In this document: one piece after another, positions 15,001 through 26,368 of the stretch
How positions within the stretch are numbered: the first letter of the stretch is position 1
Layout of the letters: every line of letters starts with the position of its first letter
Source: Colias croceus
Lineage: Eukaryota > Arthropoda > Insecta > Lepidoptera > Pieridae
Assembly: GCF_905220415.1 (NCBI RefSeq)
Contig: NC_059537.1
Span: 6,331,622-6,395,621, forward strand
Reading direction: 5' to 3'
DNA: 64,000 nt
The notes under the pieces: model-generated
Told to the model about the DNA's origin: nothing
What the model saw: the letters and a program-made list of their open reading frames with translations, nothing else
Databases searched by the model: none
Translations under genes and position numbers: made by a program

Positions 15001-18000
15001 TTTACTCGCATTGCTCTGCTCCTACTTTTCTAAGCGTGACGATAAGTCTTCCTTGATAAGTGGACTATCTAACTGTGAAGTAATTTTTGTAGTAGAACTC
15101 GTGGTTCCTGAAATTAGCGCGTTAAAGCACGCAAACAAACAAACAAACTCTTCAGCTTTATAATGATAATTTTATGAGTAACACATTTTCAGCGTGAACT
15201 AAGGGACGTGCAACAGCGATTTGACGAAGCGATGACGTTGAAACAAGCGGTGTTAGACGATGCAGCTAAATGCCAACAGAAGATGGACGCCGCGACTGCT
15301 CTTATAAATGGCTTGAGTGGAGAAAGGGTCCGGTGGACTGAACAGTCTGCGCTTTTTAAGTCTGAAATTGAACGATTGGTTGGTGATATTGTTCTTCTTA
15401 CTGGGTGAGTGACGATTAAATTCTTAATATTAACAAATTTTTATTGCTTTTTTTTTGTTTGAAAGCAGGTGCAACCCGTGCGTACAAATTTGGTCTAGCT
15501 TTGACCTTAGAAAGTGAGATTTTTATATAAGATAATTATTGTTGATATTATGTGTTAACTTTTAAAAATATAGTTGCGTGTTAAATATACAAATCTATAT
15601 TTGAAGCTCATATGAACCTCTTATTACCTCGCTATATGTCGTCTGTATACAATTAATTTAATTCAAGTCTTGTTTAGATTGCATAGTGGCGTGTGGATTA
15701 TACTTGACTTACTTTCAGCAAATGTTCACTTGACACTATACATTTCCATTCCTTTTTATCCTTTTAGTCAAGTCCTGTATATTATGTCAAAAAGCGACCT
15801 ACTTCTTTTCTTAGATTAACCCGATTTATTCATAAAAATAACCTAACATCACATTTCACGTGGATAGACATTAAATTTTATGTTTTTCCGGAGCCTATAT
15901 TTTCGCTTACTAGACAAAGGCCTTCCGCAATTCGAACATAAGGAAAGTCATTTTCTTCCGAGGGATGTGGGAACCAATTTATATTTACATCCGATGCATA
16001 TTTAAGTTTATTTATAGAAGAGCATACAAAAGCCGTGTATCAATATGTACGATGAAGACAGTCTGATCGCTTTGATGAGCGCTTGTTATGCAAATTGTGA
16101 TCATGCATGCGGATACATGCTTATGGTTCAGCTCAAATTGGATAGACCATTGTGTATAGGATAGTTCCGTTATAGACCAACATAATGTATGGTAATTATT
16201 ACAGCGTATTGACGCAGAAGCTGTTTTGACAAGGAGTAAATTTGATCCATAATACTTTTTTTATTTTTAACATCTAACGTTTCTATATTTTAATAATGTT
16301 ATTGTTTGCTTCTAATGAATATGATGAGTGATCACAGTTTGTTATGCACGTAACACGTTGATAACTGGGAAAATGAATAAATGGTATTCTAGGACAATAT
16401 TTCAAATGATGTTCTTTAATTTTATTCTTTTGTAAGGTTCTTATCATACTCGGGACCGTTTAATCAAGAGTTCCGTTCGCTGTTAATAAGCAATTGGTTG
16501 ACCGAATTGCTTCGAAGAAAGATACCCGTATCAATGAATTTAAATATAACTGAACAACTCACGGATACAGCTACGGTAAAAATCTTAACATCTGCTATTT
16601 GTAAGAGTACTAAAACAGTCATATAGGTATTATACAACTGAGAAAAATATTTGAAAGATAATACACTTCCTAAGTAATACAAATCTTTTCCCGACAATAT
16701 TGATGTATAGAATAAAATTAGTTAGACTTTTTCATGTAAATAAATATAATTAACACAGCATGCAGTATACAATACTTTGCTCTCTAAATTAAAACAATAT
16801 AAATGTTTAAAAGCATCATTTAGTAAGTTTCAAAATTAAGTCATTTAATATACCTAGATTGGTGATTGGAACTTATGTGGTCTGCCAACCGATGAGCTGT
16901 CGATTCAAAATGGTATCATTGTGACGAAAGCGGCTCGATTCCCGCTGCTAATAGATCCACAAACTCAAGGAAAGATCTGGATAAAGAACATGGAGAAATA
17001 TAACGATTTGATTGTTACTACTCTAAATCATAAATATTTCAGGTACAACTAGTTGATAAAAATTCGTTTTAAAATTATGAGTAAATTATCTAATTATCAG
17101 GTTTCATTTAGGTGAGTTTAGTTTGTTTAATCCGTTTCGGTAATTTTTTCAGAAATCACATTGAAGACTGCGTGTCTTTAGCTAGACCACTGCTTATCGA
17201 AGATGTGGCAGAGGAACTCGATCCTGCTTTAGACAATATTTTGGAGAGGAACTATATTAAAATTGGTTCTTCATACAAAGTAAGTCTGCAATAAAATTGA
17301 AATAAATGTGTTCGTAATGTCATATCAATCAATATTTTAATATGTGTATAGGTGAAACTAGGGGATAAAGAAATTGACGTAATGGCAGGACATAAGATTT
17401 ATATAACAACAAAGTTGCCGAACCCTGCTTATACGCCAGAAATATCTGCGCGCACTTCCATCATTGATTTTACCGTCACAATGCAAGGTATTATCATGAC
17501 ATTTATTGTACGATGTTCAAAGCTCAATCTCTTCCAGAAAATTATATTTCGAAGATAAGTAAGACATAGGTTTGTAATTTAATTTCATTTATTTCATCAG
17601 GTCTGGAAGATCAGCTATTAGGTCGTGTAATTTTAACTGAGAAAGCTGAAATGGAAGCTGAACGTACACAACTGATAATGGACGTAACAGCCAACAGGCG
17701 CAAAATGCAAGAACTTGAGGCGAATTTGCTTCACAAACTGACCACTATACAGGGATCGTTAGTGGAAGACGTGTCACTAATTCAAGTGTTGAATATAACT
17801 AAAGCTACAGCTACAGAGGTACGGTTTGTAATGAAATATATTAGGTAATTATTGTTTTGACGCTAAGCGTATCGATAAAAGGAAGTTATGTTTTTTTATC
17901 AAACTGTTTGGTGGACGAATGATCCATTTTCAACCCATTTCATTATGTAGGTCCATTTAACGGGGATCGGTTGTAATACAAAATTTCATGTTTTTAACAT

Positions 18001-21000
18001 GTTTTTTCTATATTCATAATTTTGTCTTTTTATTAAAATAATAAATTGATTTGATTGTTTTGTAAATTGTTTGATAAGTTGGATGGTTGAAATTCAGGAT
18101 AAATTGCTCTAGATTGGAAAATTCATAACAATATTTTTCAGTTTCAAAAAACTTATTATAGTATTATAAATATTCAGCAGTTACATTTATTGCATACTTT
18201 ATAATTCTAGGTGCGAGAAAAACTTGACGGTGCAAAGGAAACGGAATTAAAGATAAACGCGGCTCGCGAGGAATTCCGTCCCGTAGCGACCCGAGGCTCG
18301 GTCCTCTATTTCCTAATTTGCAACATGTCGCTTGTCTGTAACATGTATCAAACTTCGCTGGCTCAGTTCTTGGAGAGATTCGATATATCAATGGAGAGAT
18401 CACCGCAGAGTCCGATCACGTTTAAGAGGATCGCCTTTATTATTGATTATTTGGTAAGTGTTATTCGGGTAAATAGCCTTCCTGTTGGGATTTGATATAA
18501 GTTATATTTTAAGTTTGAAAGTCATAATTTTAATACTTTATCTAAATTTAGTTTATAAACAGACCTAAAAAAGAGGAGTTTAAATTCGACTGTATTTTTG
18601 TTTGTTACCTCAGAACTTTTGAAGAAATTCTGCTTCATTCAATTAATTTTGAATTGATAGAATCCTCGTTATGCACGAGTGATAAAACTGATCAAATAAT
18701 CATTTGAGTAGAATCAATGCCGCTTACATAAATTTTATTTAAACTTCTAGACATACGACGTATGGAAGTATATAAGCAGAGGTTTCTACGAGAAGCATAA
18801 GTATCTATTTACATTGCTTTTAACACTAAAAATTGATTTACAAAAGGAGTACATAACTTACGATGAGTTCCAAACATTTATCAAAGGTATCCTAATATCA
18901 TTGACTACATAGCTTAATATTTAAACAATAGATTTGATAAAGTACTTTCATCGAGTTTTCTTAAGGAAAATATAATAAATTAAATGAATTTCAAAGGTGG
19001 TGCTGCATTAGATTTGAATGCTTGTCCTCCAAAACCTTTCAAGTGGGTGACGGACATGTCTTGGTTAAACTTGGTGCAGTTGTCGAATCTCAGGCAGTTC
19101 ACAAATATTTTGAATCAAGTGTGTAATAATGAAAAGGGTTGGAAAAACTGGTAATTGAGATTCTTGCTCGTTGTTTTTGAAGCTGCTCATGTTTTTTATT
19201 TTGTTAGTATATCTGTATCCCTTAGAGTTATGTATTTATATTATATAATTTTTATAATAAAAATGATACGTAGTTTATATATATTAGGAAACTAGCTATC
19301 AGTTATTCTGTGCTATGTTATCATCATATAACTAGTAATACGCAATTTGTTTAATTCCATTTCATACATAAGAATTAGTCATAATTCAAAGCTTAATAGA
19401 AAAAAAAAACTTAATACAATAATTATACAATTATTTATTGAAGGTTCGATAAGGAAGCTCCTGAAGATGAGCCATTACCAGATGGCTTAAACACGCTAGA
19501 TGTGTTTAGAAAATTACTGGTTGTGCGAGCTTGGTGTCCGGATCGAACTTTGGCGCAGAGTTTGTGAGTGTCTTCAATATATTTGAATAATTCTGGAACT
19601 TTTCCTTATTATTTGATTGCAAATGCAGCAATCATGCCATGCAAATATTAATACAAAAAAAAAATATGGCCGATATAATAAGTGTAATGCAGAATAAAGT
19701 CAGTTCATGATGTAAAGTTATATAAGCAGTAATTTATTTTATATTACGTTATCATTTAACTTTTACAGGAAATACGTAATTAGCTCTATGGGTGCAAGGT
19801 TTTCTGAAGCCGTAATAGTGAACTACGAAGTAAGCTTTCCTTTTTCGACCTTATTATTGTCTGTATATAAAACACATACTAAGACATTCAAATGTTTACA
19901 GAATATGGTATTAGAATCGCGTCCTTTAGTACCGTTGATTGGATTCTTAGCGATGGGATCGGATCCTACGCCTTCTATTGAAACAACTGCGAAGAGATTG
20001 GAGTGTCTGTGCTCGTCTATATCTATGGGACAGGGACAAGAAGTTCATGCTAGGAAACTTATTGATAGAGGTCTTAAAGAGGTATACACAAATATTTTAT
20101 GTGTTGAGCATGTTATTTAGCTTTTTAGATTAAAAATTTTAGGTCTAAGTGATCAACACTCCTCGTGATCAACTCGTGTCACATGAGTTCAAGAAATTTG
20201 AACGAATCCATGTTAAAGATTTTCCATTCTTTCTCTTTTTTTTAAATATTCAGAAATGACATCCGATACAAGACACAAAAGTATGGCCTTTTTTACCCGA
20301 CTGCCAAAGAAGGAGGGTAATGTTTTTCGAGTGTATGTAAGTATGTATGTATGTCTTTTCCTTTGTGACCACCTGTAGCCTAAACGGCTTGATGGATTTT
20401 GATGTATGAGGTATCGTTAGATTTGTCTTGATTACGGGAGTGTCATAGGATACATTTTATCCTAAAAGTCCCACGGGATAAAGACATAATAATATTTTTT
20501 CTAAATTTCCCTTTAAAAAAATATGTATGCGGTATCATTAGATTCATTTCAATCACGGGAGTAATTAATATAGGATTTTTACTCTTTTTTTAGTGTGCAG
20601 TCGGGTATTTTGTTTTTTTAATAATTATCAACACTTGTTACTTTTTGGAATTATGACTTCTTAATTTTGATGATAAAATTTGTTTTCATGTAAAAGGGCT
20701 TATGGGTGTTGCTGCAAAATTGCCATTTAGGGTTGGAATACATGGTGGAAATCATGGAGCAGTTTGCAGAACTTGAAAAGGAGCCTGAAAAAGTACATGA
20801 GACCTTCAGGTAAAGTTCATATCCATTTTCATATCAAATCAAATCAAATTAATCGAATAAACTTCTTGATATTGTTCTTGTATTCCAGATTATGGATTAC
20901 AACAGAGCCTCATGATAAATTCCCAATTACTCTGTTGCAAATGGCGATTAAATACACATGTGAACCACCGTCAGGTAAACATTATATATTTGATTTTATA

Positions 21001-24000
21001 ATTAACCTTTTTTTTAATTGCACCTTATCATATCGTATTCAAGCCTTTATGAATGGTTTTTAAATCTCATACTATTAACAGGGACAATTCGTGATATGTG
21101 TGTTAGAAATATTAAATTTTCTAAAGGAACTATTATTAGATAATATTTAGACACTATAATTTGCAGGTATCAAAGCTGGATTAATGCGAACATATGACTC
21201 GATGAGTCAAGATTTCCTGGACTATAGCGACAGTCCGTTCTACTTACCTTTGATTTATACCATATCGTTCTTACATACTGTGGTGCAAGAGCGAAGAAAG
21301 TTTGGTCCTTTGGGATGGAATATTCCTTATGAGTTCAATTCCGCTGATTGGCTCGCTTCGTGCATGTTTGTGCAGAACCATTTAGATATCCTAGAACCTG
21401 GTCAGAATGTCAGTTGGACTACTGTGAGGTATGTTTTCAGCTTTCAGTGTTGTGAATTCCTGTTTCCAGTTACCAGACCGAGATATTTTTTCTTCACCGG
21501 GCTTTCACTATCTTTTAATTATGTATTTTCTTCTTATATCCAATATAAGTGGCTCTATTTCGGAATTGTTTATATTTCCAGCGATATTATCTCATTAATT
21601 GTGTGGGGGATCTATCTACGAGTAAGTATAAGTAATTTATTGCAGATACATGATATCCGCAGTGCAATATGGCGGCCGAGTAACAGACGACTACGATAAC
21701 CGTCTGTTAAGCACGTTCACTAGGGTTTGGTTCACAGACCAGCTATTTGAAGAGGATTTCCAGTTCTACAAGAACTACGGCATTTTGAAATTTAAGAACA
21801 TTCCGGAATATTTGGAAGAGATTGACAAGATGAAGACGGTCGATCCACCGCAAGCTTATGGATTACATACTAATGCAGATATCACGTAATTTATTTACTT
21901 TTTGTAACTAAGTACTGAATCCAAAAAAAAAGTAAAGATAATATTTGTTTAAACTATTACTTAATACACATATTTCAAGCGGTAGCTCAAAGAAATCAAA
22001 TGAAGATGCCACACAATTATTTCGACATTAAAATATTGATTATTGTTATTATAATAATTCTATTAGGTATCAACGCAATAAAACCCAGGAATTGCTGGAC
22101 ACAATTCTATCAATTCAGCCAAAAGAATCTAGCTCCGGTGGCGGGGAAACCAGAGAAGCGTCTGTGTATAGACAGAGTAAGGAGATGCTTGAAAAGGTCC
22201 CACCTAACTTTGATCCACATGAGGTTAAGGAAAGGTAAGATCGTTTAAGGACTAAGGTGTAAATAAAAATAAGCTTTGAAATATTGATAAAGACATTTTT
22301 CATTGCATTGAATGATATATAATATATATCGATTAAAGGGCTATTTATATACATCGTCCAACAAAAACTTGGTGACTCTCTTTTGGAGATTTTTAATTTT
22401 ATTTTATTAAACTTATACCACATAGAGTTTGTAAAAAAGATCAATTAATGTTTTTTTTTCCTTTAGGTTGAGATATTATGGTATGTTGAACTCGATGGTG
22501 ATATTTTTGCGCCAAGAGATTGACCGCATGCAAAAGGTGATCACATTAGTGAGGACTACGTTAAAAGATCTGCTTCTTGCTATCGACGGAACTATTATTA
22601 TGAATGAAGTAAGTATACAAAAATAATATTATCATAATTTGTAGAAAAGCTTCGTTTTTCCAGTGGAATAACATTGACGAAAAAGTTGGTGATTAGTTAT
22701 AGCTGATAATATAAATTTTATAAAAAATTTCTTGACGTTTATTGAGTTCTCTTAAGTGCTCTCAAAGCCAATCTATGTCAAGTAAAGATTCATTCGATTA
22801 ATATTTATCAAGTTTTTTTTTTAAATTTGAGCTTTTCCGGTTATAAGTTGATCGTAGGATGCAAAAATCTATATTTTTATATAGATGCGACGTGAATTGA
22901 ATACGGAAGCATTATGTTTTAATGCTTTTTGGGTAATCTTCAAGTATGTTATATACATTAAACTAATTTCCCCCAGAATCTACGCGATTCCTTGGATAAT
23001 ATTTACGACGCGAAGGTCCCTAACATATGGCTGAAAAGTTCTTGGTCGTCTTCAACGTTGGGTTTCTGGTTTACGGAATTTCTGGAAAGAAATATTCAGT
23101 TCTCCACTTGGTGCTTCCAAGCAAGACCCTTTTCGTTTTGGATGACAGGATTCTTTAATCCCCAAGGTTATAACAACAAGAATAATACGTCATGTCTTAG
23201 ACTTTTTTTTTTGATATTAGTAATAGAGTATTTGGACAGTTACATTTTTTTTACCATAAACACTTCACTAAAGTACTGAATTATTATAACAAGATACTAA
23301 TTATAAAGGAGTAGAATTAATGAGTAAATAATTTTTAAAGGATTCTTGACGGCTATGCGTCAAGAAGTAACTCGAGCGCATAAAGGCTGGGCTTTGGATA
23401 TGGTTGCACTGCATAATGACGTAACAAAGTCTCTCTATGAAGAAATAAAAGCCCCACCACCGGTTAGCATTAATTACATTTATATAGTATTCTTAATATT
23501 TTATGGCAAAAGATCTTATATTATGACATTTGATAAGGAAAAAGATCCAACATTTTCTAATAGTATAATTTGATACAATATTTTTATCAGGCGCTTTAAA
23601 ATAATATGACTGACATCCTTTAAATATTTTTTTTAATTAAATAAAATGTTACACTGCATAGAACTATCCATTGTGTCTCATCACAAATAAATATGAAATA
23701 TTTGTACCTTACTTAAACATGTTGCTTTTATTACAAGACAATTATAGGTATTATAGTTTATACCATAACCAATTTATTTATCAATTATTTGGTATAACAG
23801 GAAGGGGTGTACGTACACGGTCTCTTCCTTGACGGAGCGGGTTGGGACAGACGCAACTTGCGACTTTGCGAGTCAACATTGAAAGTGTTGTATACTGCGC
23901 TGCCGGTTGTACACATTTATGCGATTAACTCCACTGCGCCTAAAGATCCTAAGCTCTATCAGGTAAGAAAATATCATATTAAAAGGTGTCTAGATCGTAA

Positions 24001-24431
24001 TTATGCTTTTGGAAAAACTCCAAACACAAAACGTGAAGAATGTTGCTAATCAAAACTGTGTCGGCTCTTGTTTTTAACGTATTTGTATCGTTGTCTTTCC
24101 CCTTCATATTAATAACTTATTTACTTGTCTTGATTTTCTTACATTAATCTATATTTTAATTTAAAATTCTCCATTTTCCGAGTACATTTGCTATAATAAT
24201 GTACATATATTTAAAAAAAAAATCTGGACTCATTCTTTCCCAATCTTGCACAGGAGGATTAATATCCTTAAGATGACTCCGATTAATATAAATTACTTTT
24301 TACAGTGTCCAGTATATAAGAAACCCAGAAGAACAGACTTGACATTCATAACTCCTCTATGGCTGACGACGATTAAAAATCCGGACCATTGGATTTTACG
24401 AGGCGTTGCTATTTTGTGTGATATCAAATAG
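99..24431 (+). CDS. Axonemal dynein heavy chain, DNAH5/DNAH8 type (5'-truncated by window, 64 exons)
   Basis: This is a force-generating ATPase heavy chain of the axonemal outer dynein arm, which drives microtubule sliding in flagella. Joining 64 exons by GT/AG borders (one GC/AG) gives 10,071 coding bases in a single frame, about 3,356 residues ending in the classic dynein terminus LRGVAILCDIK and a TAG stop. Residue numbers below count from the first Met codon of the first visible exon. P-loops lie near residues 710 (AAA1, GPAGTGKT), 991 (AAA2, GPTGSGKTT), 1320 (AAA3, GEQGTAKT) and 1683 (AAA4, GVGGSGKQ), the normal spacing for dyneins, so no exon seems to be missing. Family hallmarks of DNAH5/8 include MNPKAITAPQMFGRLDVA after AAA2 and SMGQGQEVHARKL near the end. 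Family members are about 4,500-4,700 residues, so some 1,200-1,300 tail residues lie upstream. No frameshift or in-frame stop was found, so it looks intact. I cannot tell the DNAH5 from the DNAH8 (kl-3-like) paralogue. Confidence 0.95.
1778..1851 (+). other. GC-AG intron in dynein gene
   Basis: The 74 bp intron after codon GAG at 1775-1777 begins GCAAGT and ends CTCTAG. Using it joins KEDVE to DICISAV, which matches the length of the conserved DNAH5/8 segment. The nearest GT donor, GTAGAG at 1772, would also keep frame but loses two conserved residues and is a poor donor. GC-AG introns are spliced by the normal U2 machinery and usually have otherwise strong donors, as here. Confidence 0.7.
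2365..2570. mobile_element. Foldback MITE, copy 1 (Harbinger-like TIRs, TAA target duplication)
   Basis: A 206 bp element in the intron 2321-2707. Its first 25 bases, starting GGCTGGTTGCAGAGCTTGAC, are perfectly repeated in inverted form at the other end, and it is flanked on both sides by TAA (2362-2364 and 2571-2573). Three-base TWA duplications are typical of PIF/Harbinger elements. It has no coding capacity. The right two-thirds are nearly identical to the second copy at 48272-48446. Confidence 0.85.
4041..4238. repeat. GC-rich dispersed repeat in dynein intron
   Basis: Within intron 4002-4490 a block much richer in GC than its surroundings runs from TTGGTTGTCTGTAAAGTCGG to the GACGTTGTCACGTC region. 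It has an inverted pair CGTGACAACG (4081-4090) and CGTTGTCACG (4219-4228). I recognise the opening as a motif seen repeatedly in moth and butterfly genomes. A minus-strand open frame of 100 codons crosses it, but I think this reflects repeat composition and not a gene. The class is unknown to me. Confidence 0.55.
4491..6044 (+). other. Dynein exons 14-18: AAA1 (main ATPase site)
   Basis: Exons: 4491-4701, 4942-5098, 5215-5408, 5486-5651, 5943-6044. AAA1 is the catalytic ATPase module of dynein. The Walker A GPAGTGKT is at 4599-4622, preceded by SMGGAPA. Walker B reads CFDEFNRIE in the second exon, followed by LPVLSVAAQQ. The later GYAGRQELPENLK and VPDRQIIIRVKLASCGF segments are the conserved sensor region. 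All key residues (K, T of Walker A; D, E of Walker B) are present, so an active motor is expected. Confidence 0.95.
5689..5861. mobile_element. Harbinger-like MITE (CTG target duplication)
   Basis: A 173 bp hairpin element in the intron 5652-5942. The ends read GGGCCTTAGACAAAG and CTTTGTCTACGGCCC, and the inverted arms run about 70 bases each with few mismatches, leaving a short centre. It is flanked by CTG at 5686-5688 and 5862-5864; CWG is the other classic PIF/Harbinger target duplication. It is non-coding and therefore non-autonomous. Confidence 0.85.
6235..7895 (+). other. Dynein exons 19-24: AAA2
   Basis: Exons: 6235-6457, 6620-6749, 6979-7196, 7311-7447, 7528-7580, 7688-7895. Walker A GPTGSGKTT begins at 6359. 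The block following it, with NDWTDGIFSTLWRR, DGPVDAVWIENLNSVLDDNK and PATVSRMGMV, is the most diagnostic for the DNAH5/8 clade. The 53 bp exon 7528-7580 is the shortest in this part of the gene. Confidence 0.95.
8039..11009 (+). other. Dynein exons 25-31: AAA3
   Basis: Exons: 8039-8300, 8469-8591, 8699-8816, 8895-8990, 9391-9497, 10471-10634, 10809-11009. Walker A GEQGTAKT is at 8181-8204 and Walker B is VDDINMP in the next exon. Conserved FHYVFNLRDLSRIWEG lies in 10471-10634. The intron 8991-9390 is 400 bp of AT-rich sequence with no feature I recognise. The following intron, 9498-10470, is enlarged by a Helentron-like insertion. Confidence 0.95.
9597..10373 (+). mobile_element. Helentron-like non-autonomous element (HINE/DINE-type), copy 1
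   Basis: About 777 bp in the intron 9498-10470. It starts ATTGCACGCCTCATAAGCG. Near the other end the inverted form TTATGAGGCGTGC (10338-10350) is followed by a short hairpin, TTTGGATTTTCCAAA, and the end CTATT. Subterminal inverted repeats set inside one end, a 3' hairpin, AT-rich filler with a CA/TA microsatellite and T-rich insertion sites are the layout known for Helentron-associated elements. A second, inverted copy is at 62520-63273, and comparing the two fixes the boundaries. No open frame suggests a transposase. Confidence 0.65.
11109..12298 (+). other. Dynein exons 32-36: AAA4
   Basis: Exons: 11109-11249, 11469-11573, 11652-11836, 11956-12089, 12167-12298. Walker A GVGGSGKQSLTKLA is coded at 11488-11529. 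Later landmarks are FTDNDIKDEQFLEF, NLHVVLCFSPVGEKFR and DWFQKWPRSAL, the last marking the approach to the stalk. The intron 12299-12981 (683 bp) holds no feature I can name. Confidence 0.95.
12982..15404 (+). other. Dynein exons 37-43: stalk coiled coil and microtubule-binding tip
   Basis: Exons: 12982-13184, 13269-13383, 13637-13813, 14164-14331, 14405-14505, 14634-14832, 15193-15404. The first coil (CC1) is in 12982-13813, rich in Ala/Glu/Lys heptads such as LKKELEIKDQEIKEATAAAE. The microtubule-binding domain is in 14164-14700, including IATVRKLGKPPYL and SQYTFEAAKIACGNVAGL. The return coil (CC2) is in 14740-15404, ending at WTEQSALFKSEIERLVGD. Small introns between 13184 and 14634 hold nothing recognisable; 14833-15192 contains a retroelement-like tail. 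Confidence 0.93.
14981..15164 (+). repeat. Lepidopteran-type retroelement 3' tail
   Basis: Lies inside dynein intron 14833-15192. It reads from CAGCTGTGCCCCGCAGTTTT through GATAAGTGGACTATCTAAC to a CAAACAAACAAACAAAC run and CTTCAGCTTTATAAT. This motif chain is familiar to me as a very common interspersed repeat in moths and butterflies, probably the 3' end of a LINE or SINE, on the sense strand of the host gene. It is truncated and non-coding. Confidence 0.6.
15405..16436 (+). other. Large dynein intron without recognised content
   Basis: A 1,032 bp intron between GTGAGT and TTTTGTAAG. It is AT-rich with one patch of more mixed composition near 15960-16150. I see no terminal repeats, no long open frame and no similarity to the other repeats in this window. 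Confidence 0.6.
16437..18453 (+). other. Dynein exons 44-49: AAA5
   Basis: Exons: 16437-16575, 16858-17042, 17153-17279, 17352-17487, 17601-17818, 18211-18453. AAA5 has no functional P-loop in dyneins and none is seen here. Landmarks are FLSYSGPFNQEFR at the start, DELSIQNGIIVTKAARFPLL, LIDPQTQGKIWIKN, GRPLL-like RPLLIEDVAEELDP, TKLPNPAYTPEISA and GLEDQLLGRVILTEK. The final exon starts the coil into AAA6 with EEFRPVATRGSVLYFLI. The intron 17819-18210 is AT-rich and featureless. Confidence 0.94.
18751..24431 (+). other. Dynein exons 50-64: AAA6 and C-terminal domain
   Basis: Exons: 18751-18886, 18997-19150, 19444-19563, 19769-19829, 19902-20081, 20697-20809, 20889-20974, 21167-21428, 21646-21885, 22067-22234, 22467-22608, 22977-23166, 23341-23462, 23801-23962, 24306-24431. 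Landmarks: WCPDRTLAQ, IGFLAMGSDPTPSIE, SMGQGQEVHARKL, WVLLQNCHLGLEYM, FGPLGWNIPYEFN, YGGRVTDDYDNRLL, SSTLGFWFTEFLERN, FWMTGFFNPQGFLTAMRQE and LDGAGWDRRNLRL. This is the long C-terminal cap typical of axonemal heavy chains. Introns 22609-22976, 23463-23800 and 23963-24305 are AT-rich with no recognised element. Confidence 0.95.
20295..20606. repeat. Dispersed repeat bounded by ACCCGACTGC inverted ends
   Basis: In intron 20082-20696, the sequence ACCCGACTGC (20295-20304) is mirrored by GCAGTCGGGT (20597-20606). Between them are a TATG microsatellite (about 20336-20354) and two diverged copies of a unit containing ATGAGGTATCGTTAGAT / ATGCGGTATCATTAGAT followed by ACGGGAGT. It looks like a lepidopteran interspersed repeat. 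A weak relic may occur at 46020-46170, where ACTCGACTGCC and AACCCGACTTTCC are seen. Confidence 0.5.
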
Positions 24432-24554
24432 CTTCCTAAATTATATATTTTCGATATCTCCAGGAAATTATGATAATACTTTTGAAAGTGTTTTTATCGT
24501 GTTAATGTTATTTTTGTTTTTATATTACTTTGTTAGTAGTTTAGTAGAGTTTAA

Positions 24555-24560
24555 AATAAA
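24555..24560 (+). terminator. Dynein polyadenylation signal
   Basis: AATAAA 124 bases after the dynein stop codon, followed by a second overlapping AATAAA-like run. It is the first canonical hexamer downstream of the stop, so a short 3' UTR is expected. Confidence 0.6.
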
Positions 24561-24579
24561 TAAACGAGACAAATATTTT

Positions 24580-26368
24580 AAAACGATATTTATTTTCATT
24601 AAAGATACGGAAGCATCCAGAGGTATTGCAATAAATTATTTACAATTCCATTAATTAAACTTTAACAATACTGCATTGCATACTTTACAATATAATATAT
24701 ATAGAATCACACAACAGGGATACAACGATGTTTTAAAGTAGTATTGATTCCAATGTGGAAACAAGGTAGAGCTATCTAGGTTGTATAGCGCCATCACTTT
24801 CCCACACTGGCAATAATACTGCTTTAAGACATCATAGTAACCAGGAGTTGGTTTTGTTCAGCGTCTGAGATTAATGAATGGCTTTTTACAAAACTATCTG
24901 TAACTTTCGAGTAGTTAGAGACTTGGAATTAATTGACGATAACAATTCAATGGACGGAGCTGCTTCGCTGAATTTGTTTCGTAAGTTTTAGTGGCTCGAG
25001 TAGGTGTTTGTTTCTTTTTCGTCTGTATTAAAATTCTAGACCGTGTAATGTCTACAGAAATTAAATTTTTGACGATCTATTTTTTTATTTTGTTCACATC
25101 TAATCTAGATCTTACTAGTTCAAATTCTATATTAAAATTACTAATTACTGATATATTTGAGGCTGTGTGACACTCGATCCACTAAAATTTCATTGAAATA
25201 TTTGCTGTATACTACAAGTTTATCATACTAGACACGATCAAGGCAATGCTTCGTTTAATTTATCTATGCTATTTAAGATAATTTTCGGTTTTGTCATTTC
25301 ATTTAGTTTCATTTATTTATATATTAATAAAATTTAATACACAATCTTTTATCGTTGTATTATGTATAATGTAGCTGCCACATCGAAAAACGATGAACAA
25401 TTTTACAAATCAGTCTTGTATTGCTGGCTTGATAATAATGATGTTTAGGTACAATCACGCTCTGTGTGTCTAAGATTTTTTTGAATACATTTTTGTTAAA
25501 AATAACTACTACGAAAGATTAAGAGCTAAGTAGACGTAGCATTTTTAACCTGTATGGTGATTTTTTTCTTACAGAATAAGGATTTAAATATTACTCACAT
25601 TATGACTAAAACTTTGGCAGTATTTGTAGGTACAAACATTAGCAAATTTTATTAATCAGTCTATAATATGTGTAAAATGAGGCCTAAGTGTAAAATGATC
25701 GATTCTTCAAAATAATATTAAGAAAAATATACACAAAATGGAAATATCGAGATCTAGCAATTCTATTGATATACATTATTAATCTGAGAAGAACTTTTTA
25801 CTACTTGGATTATATAATGTTTCTTAGACATAAATATTACATACAGTCTTCTATTCACAGTTTATAAGGCTAATGTTAATACTAAAGCTTAATATATTTT
25901 AATGCATGATCATAGTATGAGTAAAGCATGTTATAGTTCATTGTATAAATGAAGGATATAACTACTAAATACTTAAAAGTATCTACAAAACATAACATCA
26001 TAATGAAGCTAGTCGTTGCAGCAACGAATAAGAATAGCGTAGTACTACGTACTTTATAACATGTAACGAACATAGCCCGGTATTATAGAAATAGCCGTCC
26101 AATGTCACTGAAAATACTTAAGGTATAATAACATATCAATATTAAATTAAATTATGATCTGTTTATAATTGAAGTCCACTAACTTCCTAATAACAAGAAA
26201 AACCGGATAGTAACAATATTTATGACAGACTATTTCTATTTTACTCAGGAAATTTACGTAATAACTAATTTAAATTAATGTGACGCCTTTGGCTTAACGA
26301 TAAAATGAATATTATTGCACTTAATAACAGTAAGTTTCTTTGGAGGTGTCGGTTTCTTGAACATCGAA
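24580..26368. other. Intergenic / convergent 3' ends
   Basis: About 1.8 kb of AT-rich DNA between the dynein stop and the stop of the minus-strand PDZ gene. Both genes end here, tail to tail. No open frame beyond about 60 codons and no terminal-repeat element is evident. The PDZ gene's 3' UTR should occupy the right part. Confidence 0.6.
25648..25653 (-). terminator. Candidate polyadenylation signal of the PDZ gene
   Basis: TTTATT on the + strand (AATAAA on -) is the first canonical hexamer below the PDZ stop, giving a 3' UTR of roughly 700 bases. An ATTAAA variant closer to the stop, near 25898-25903, is an alternative. Confidence 0.35.
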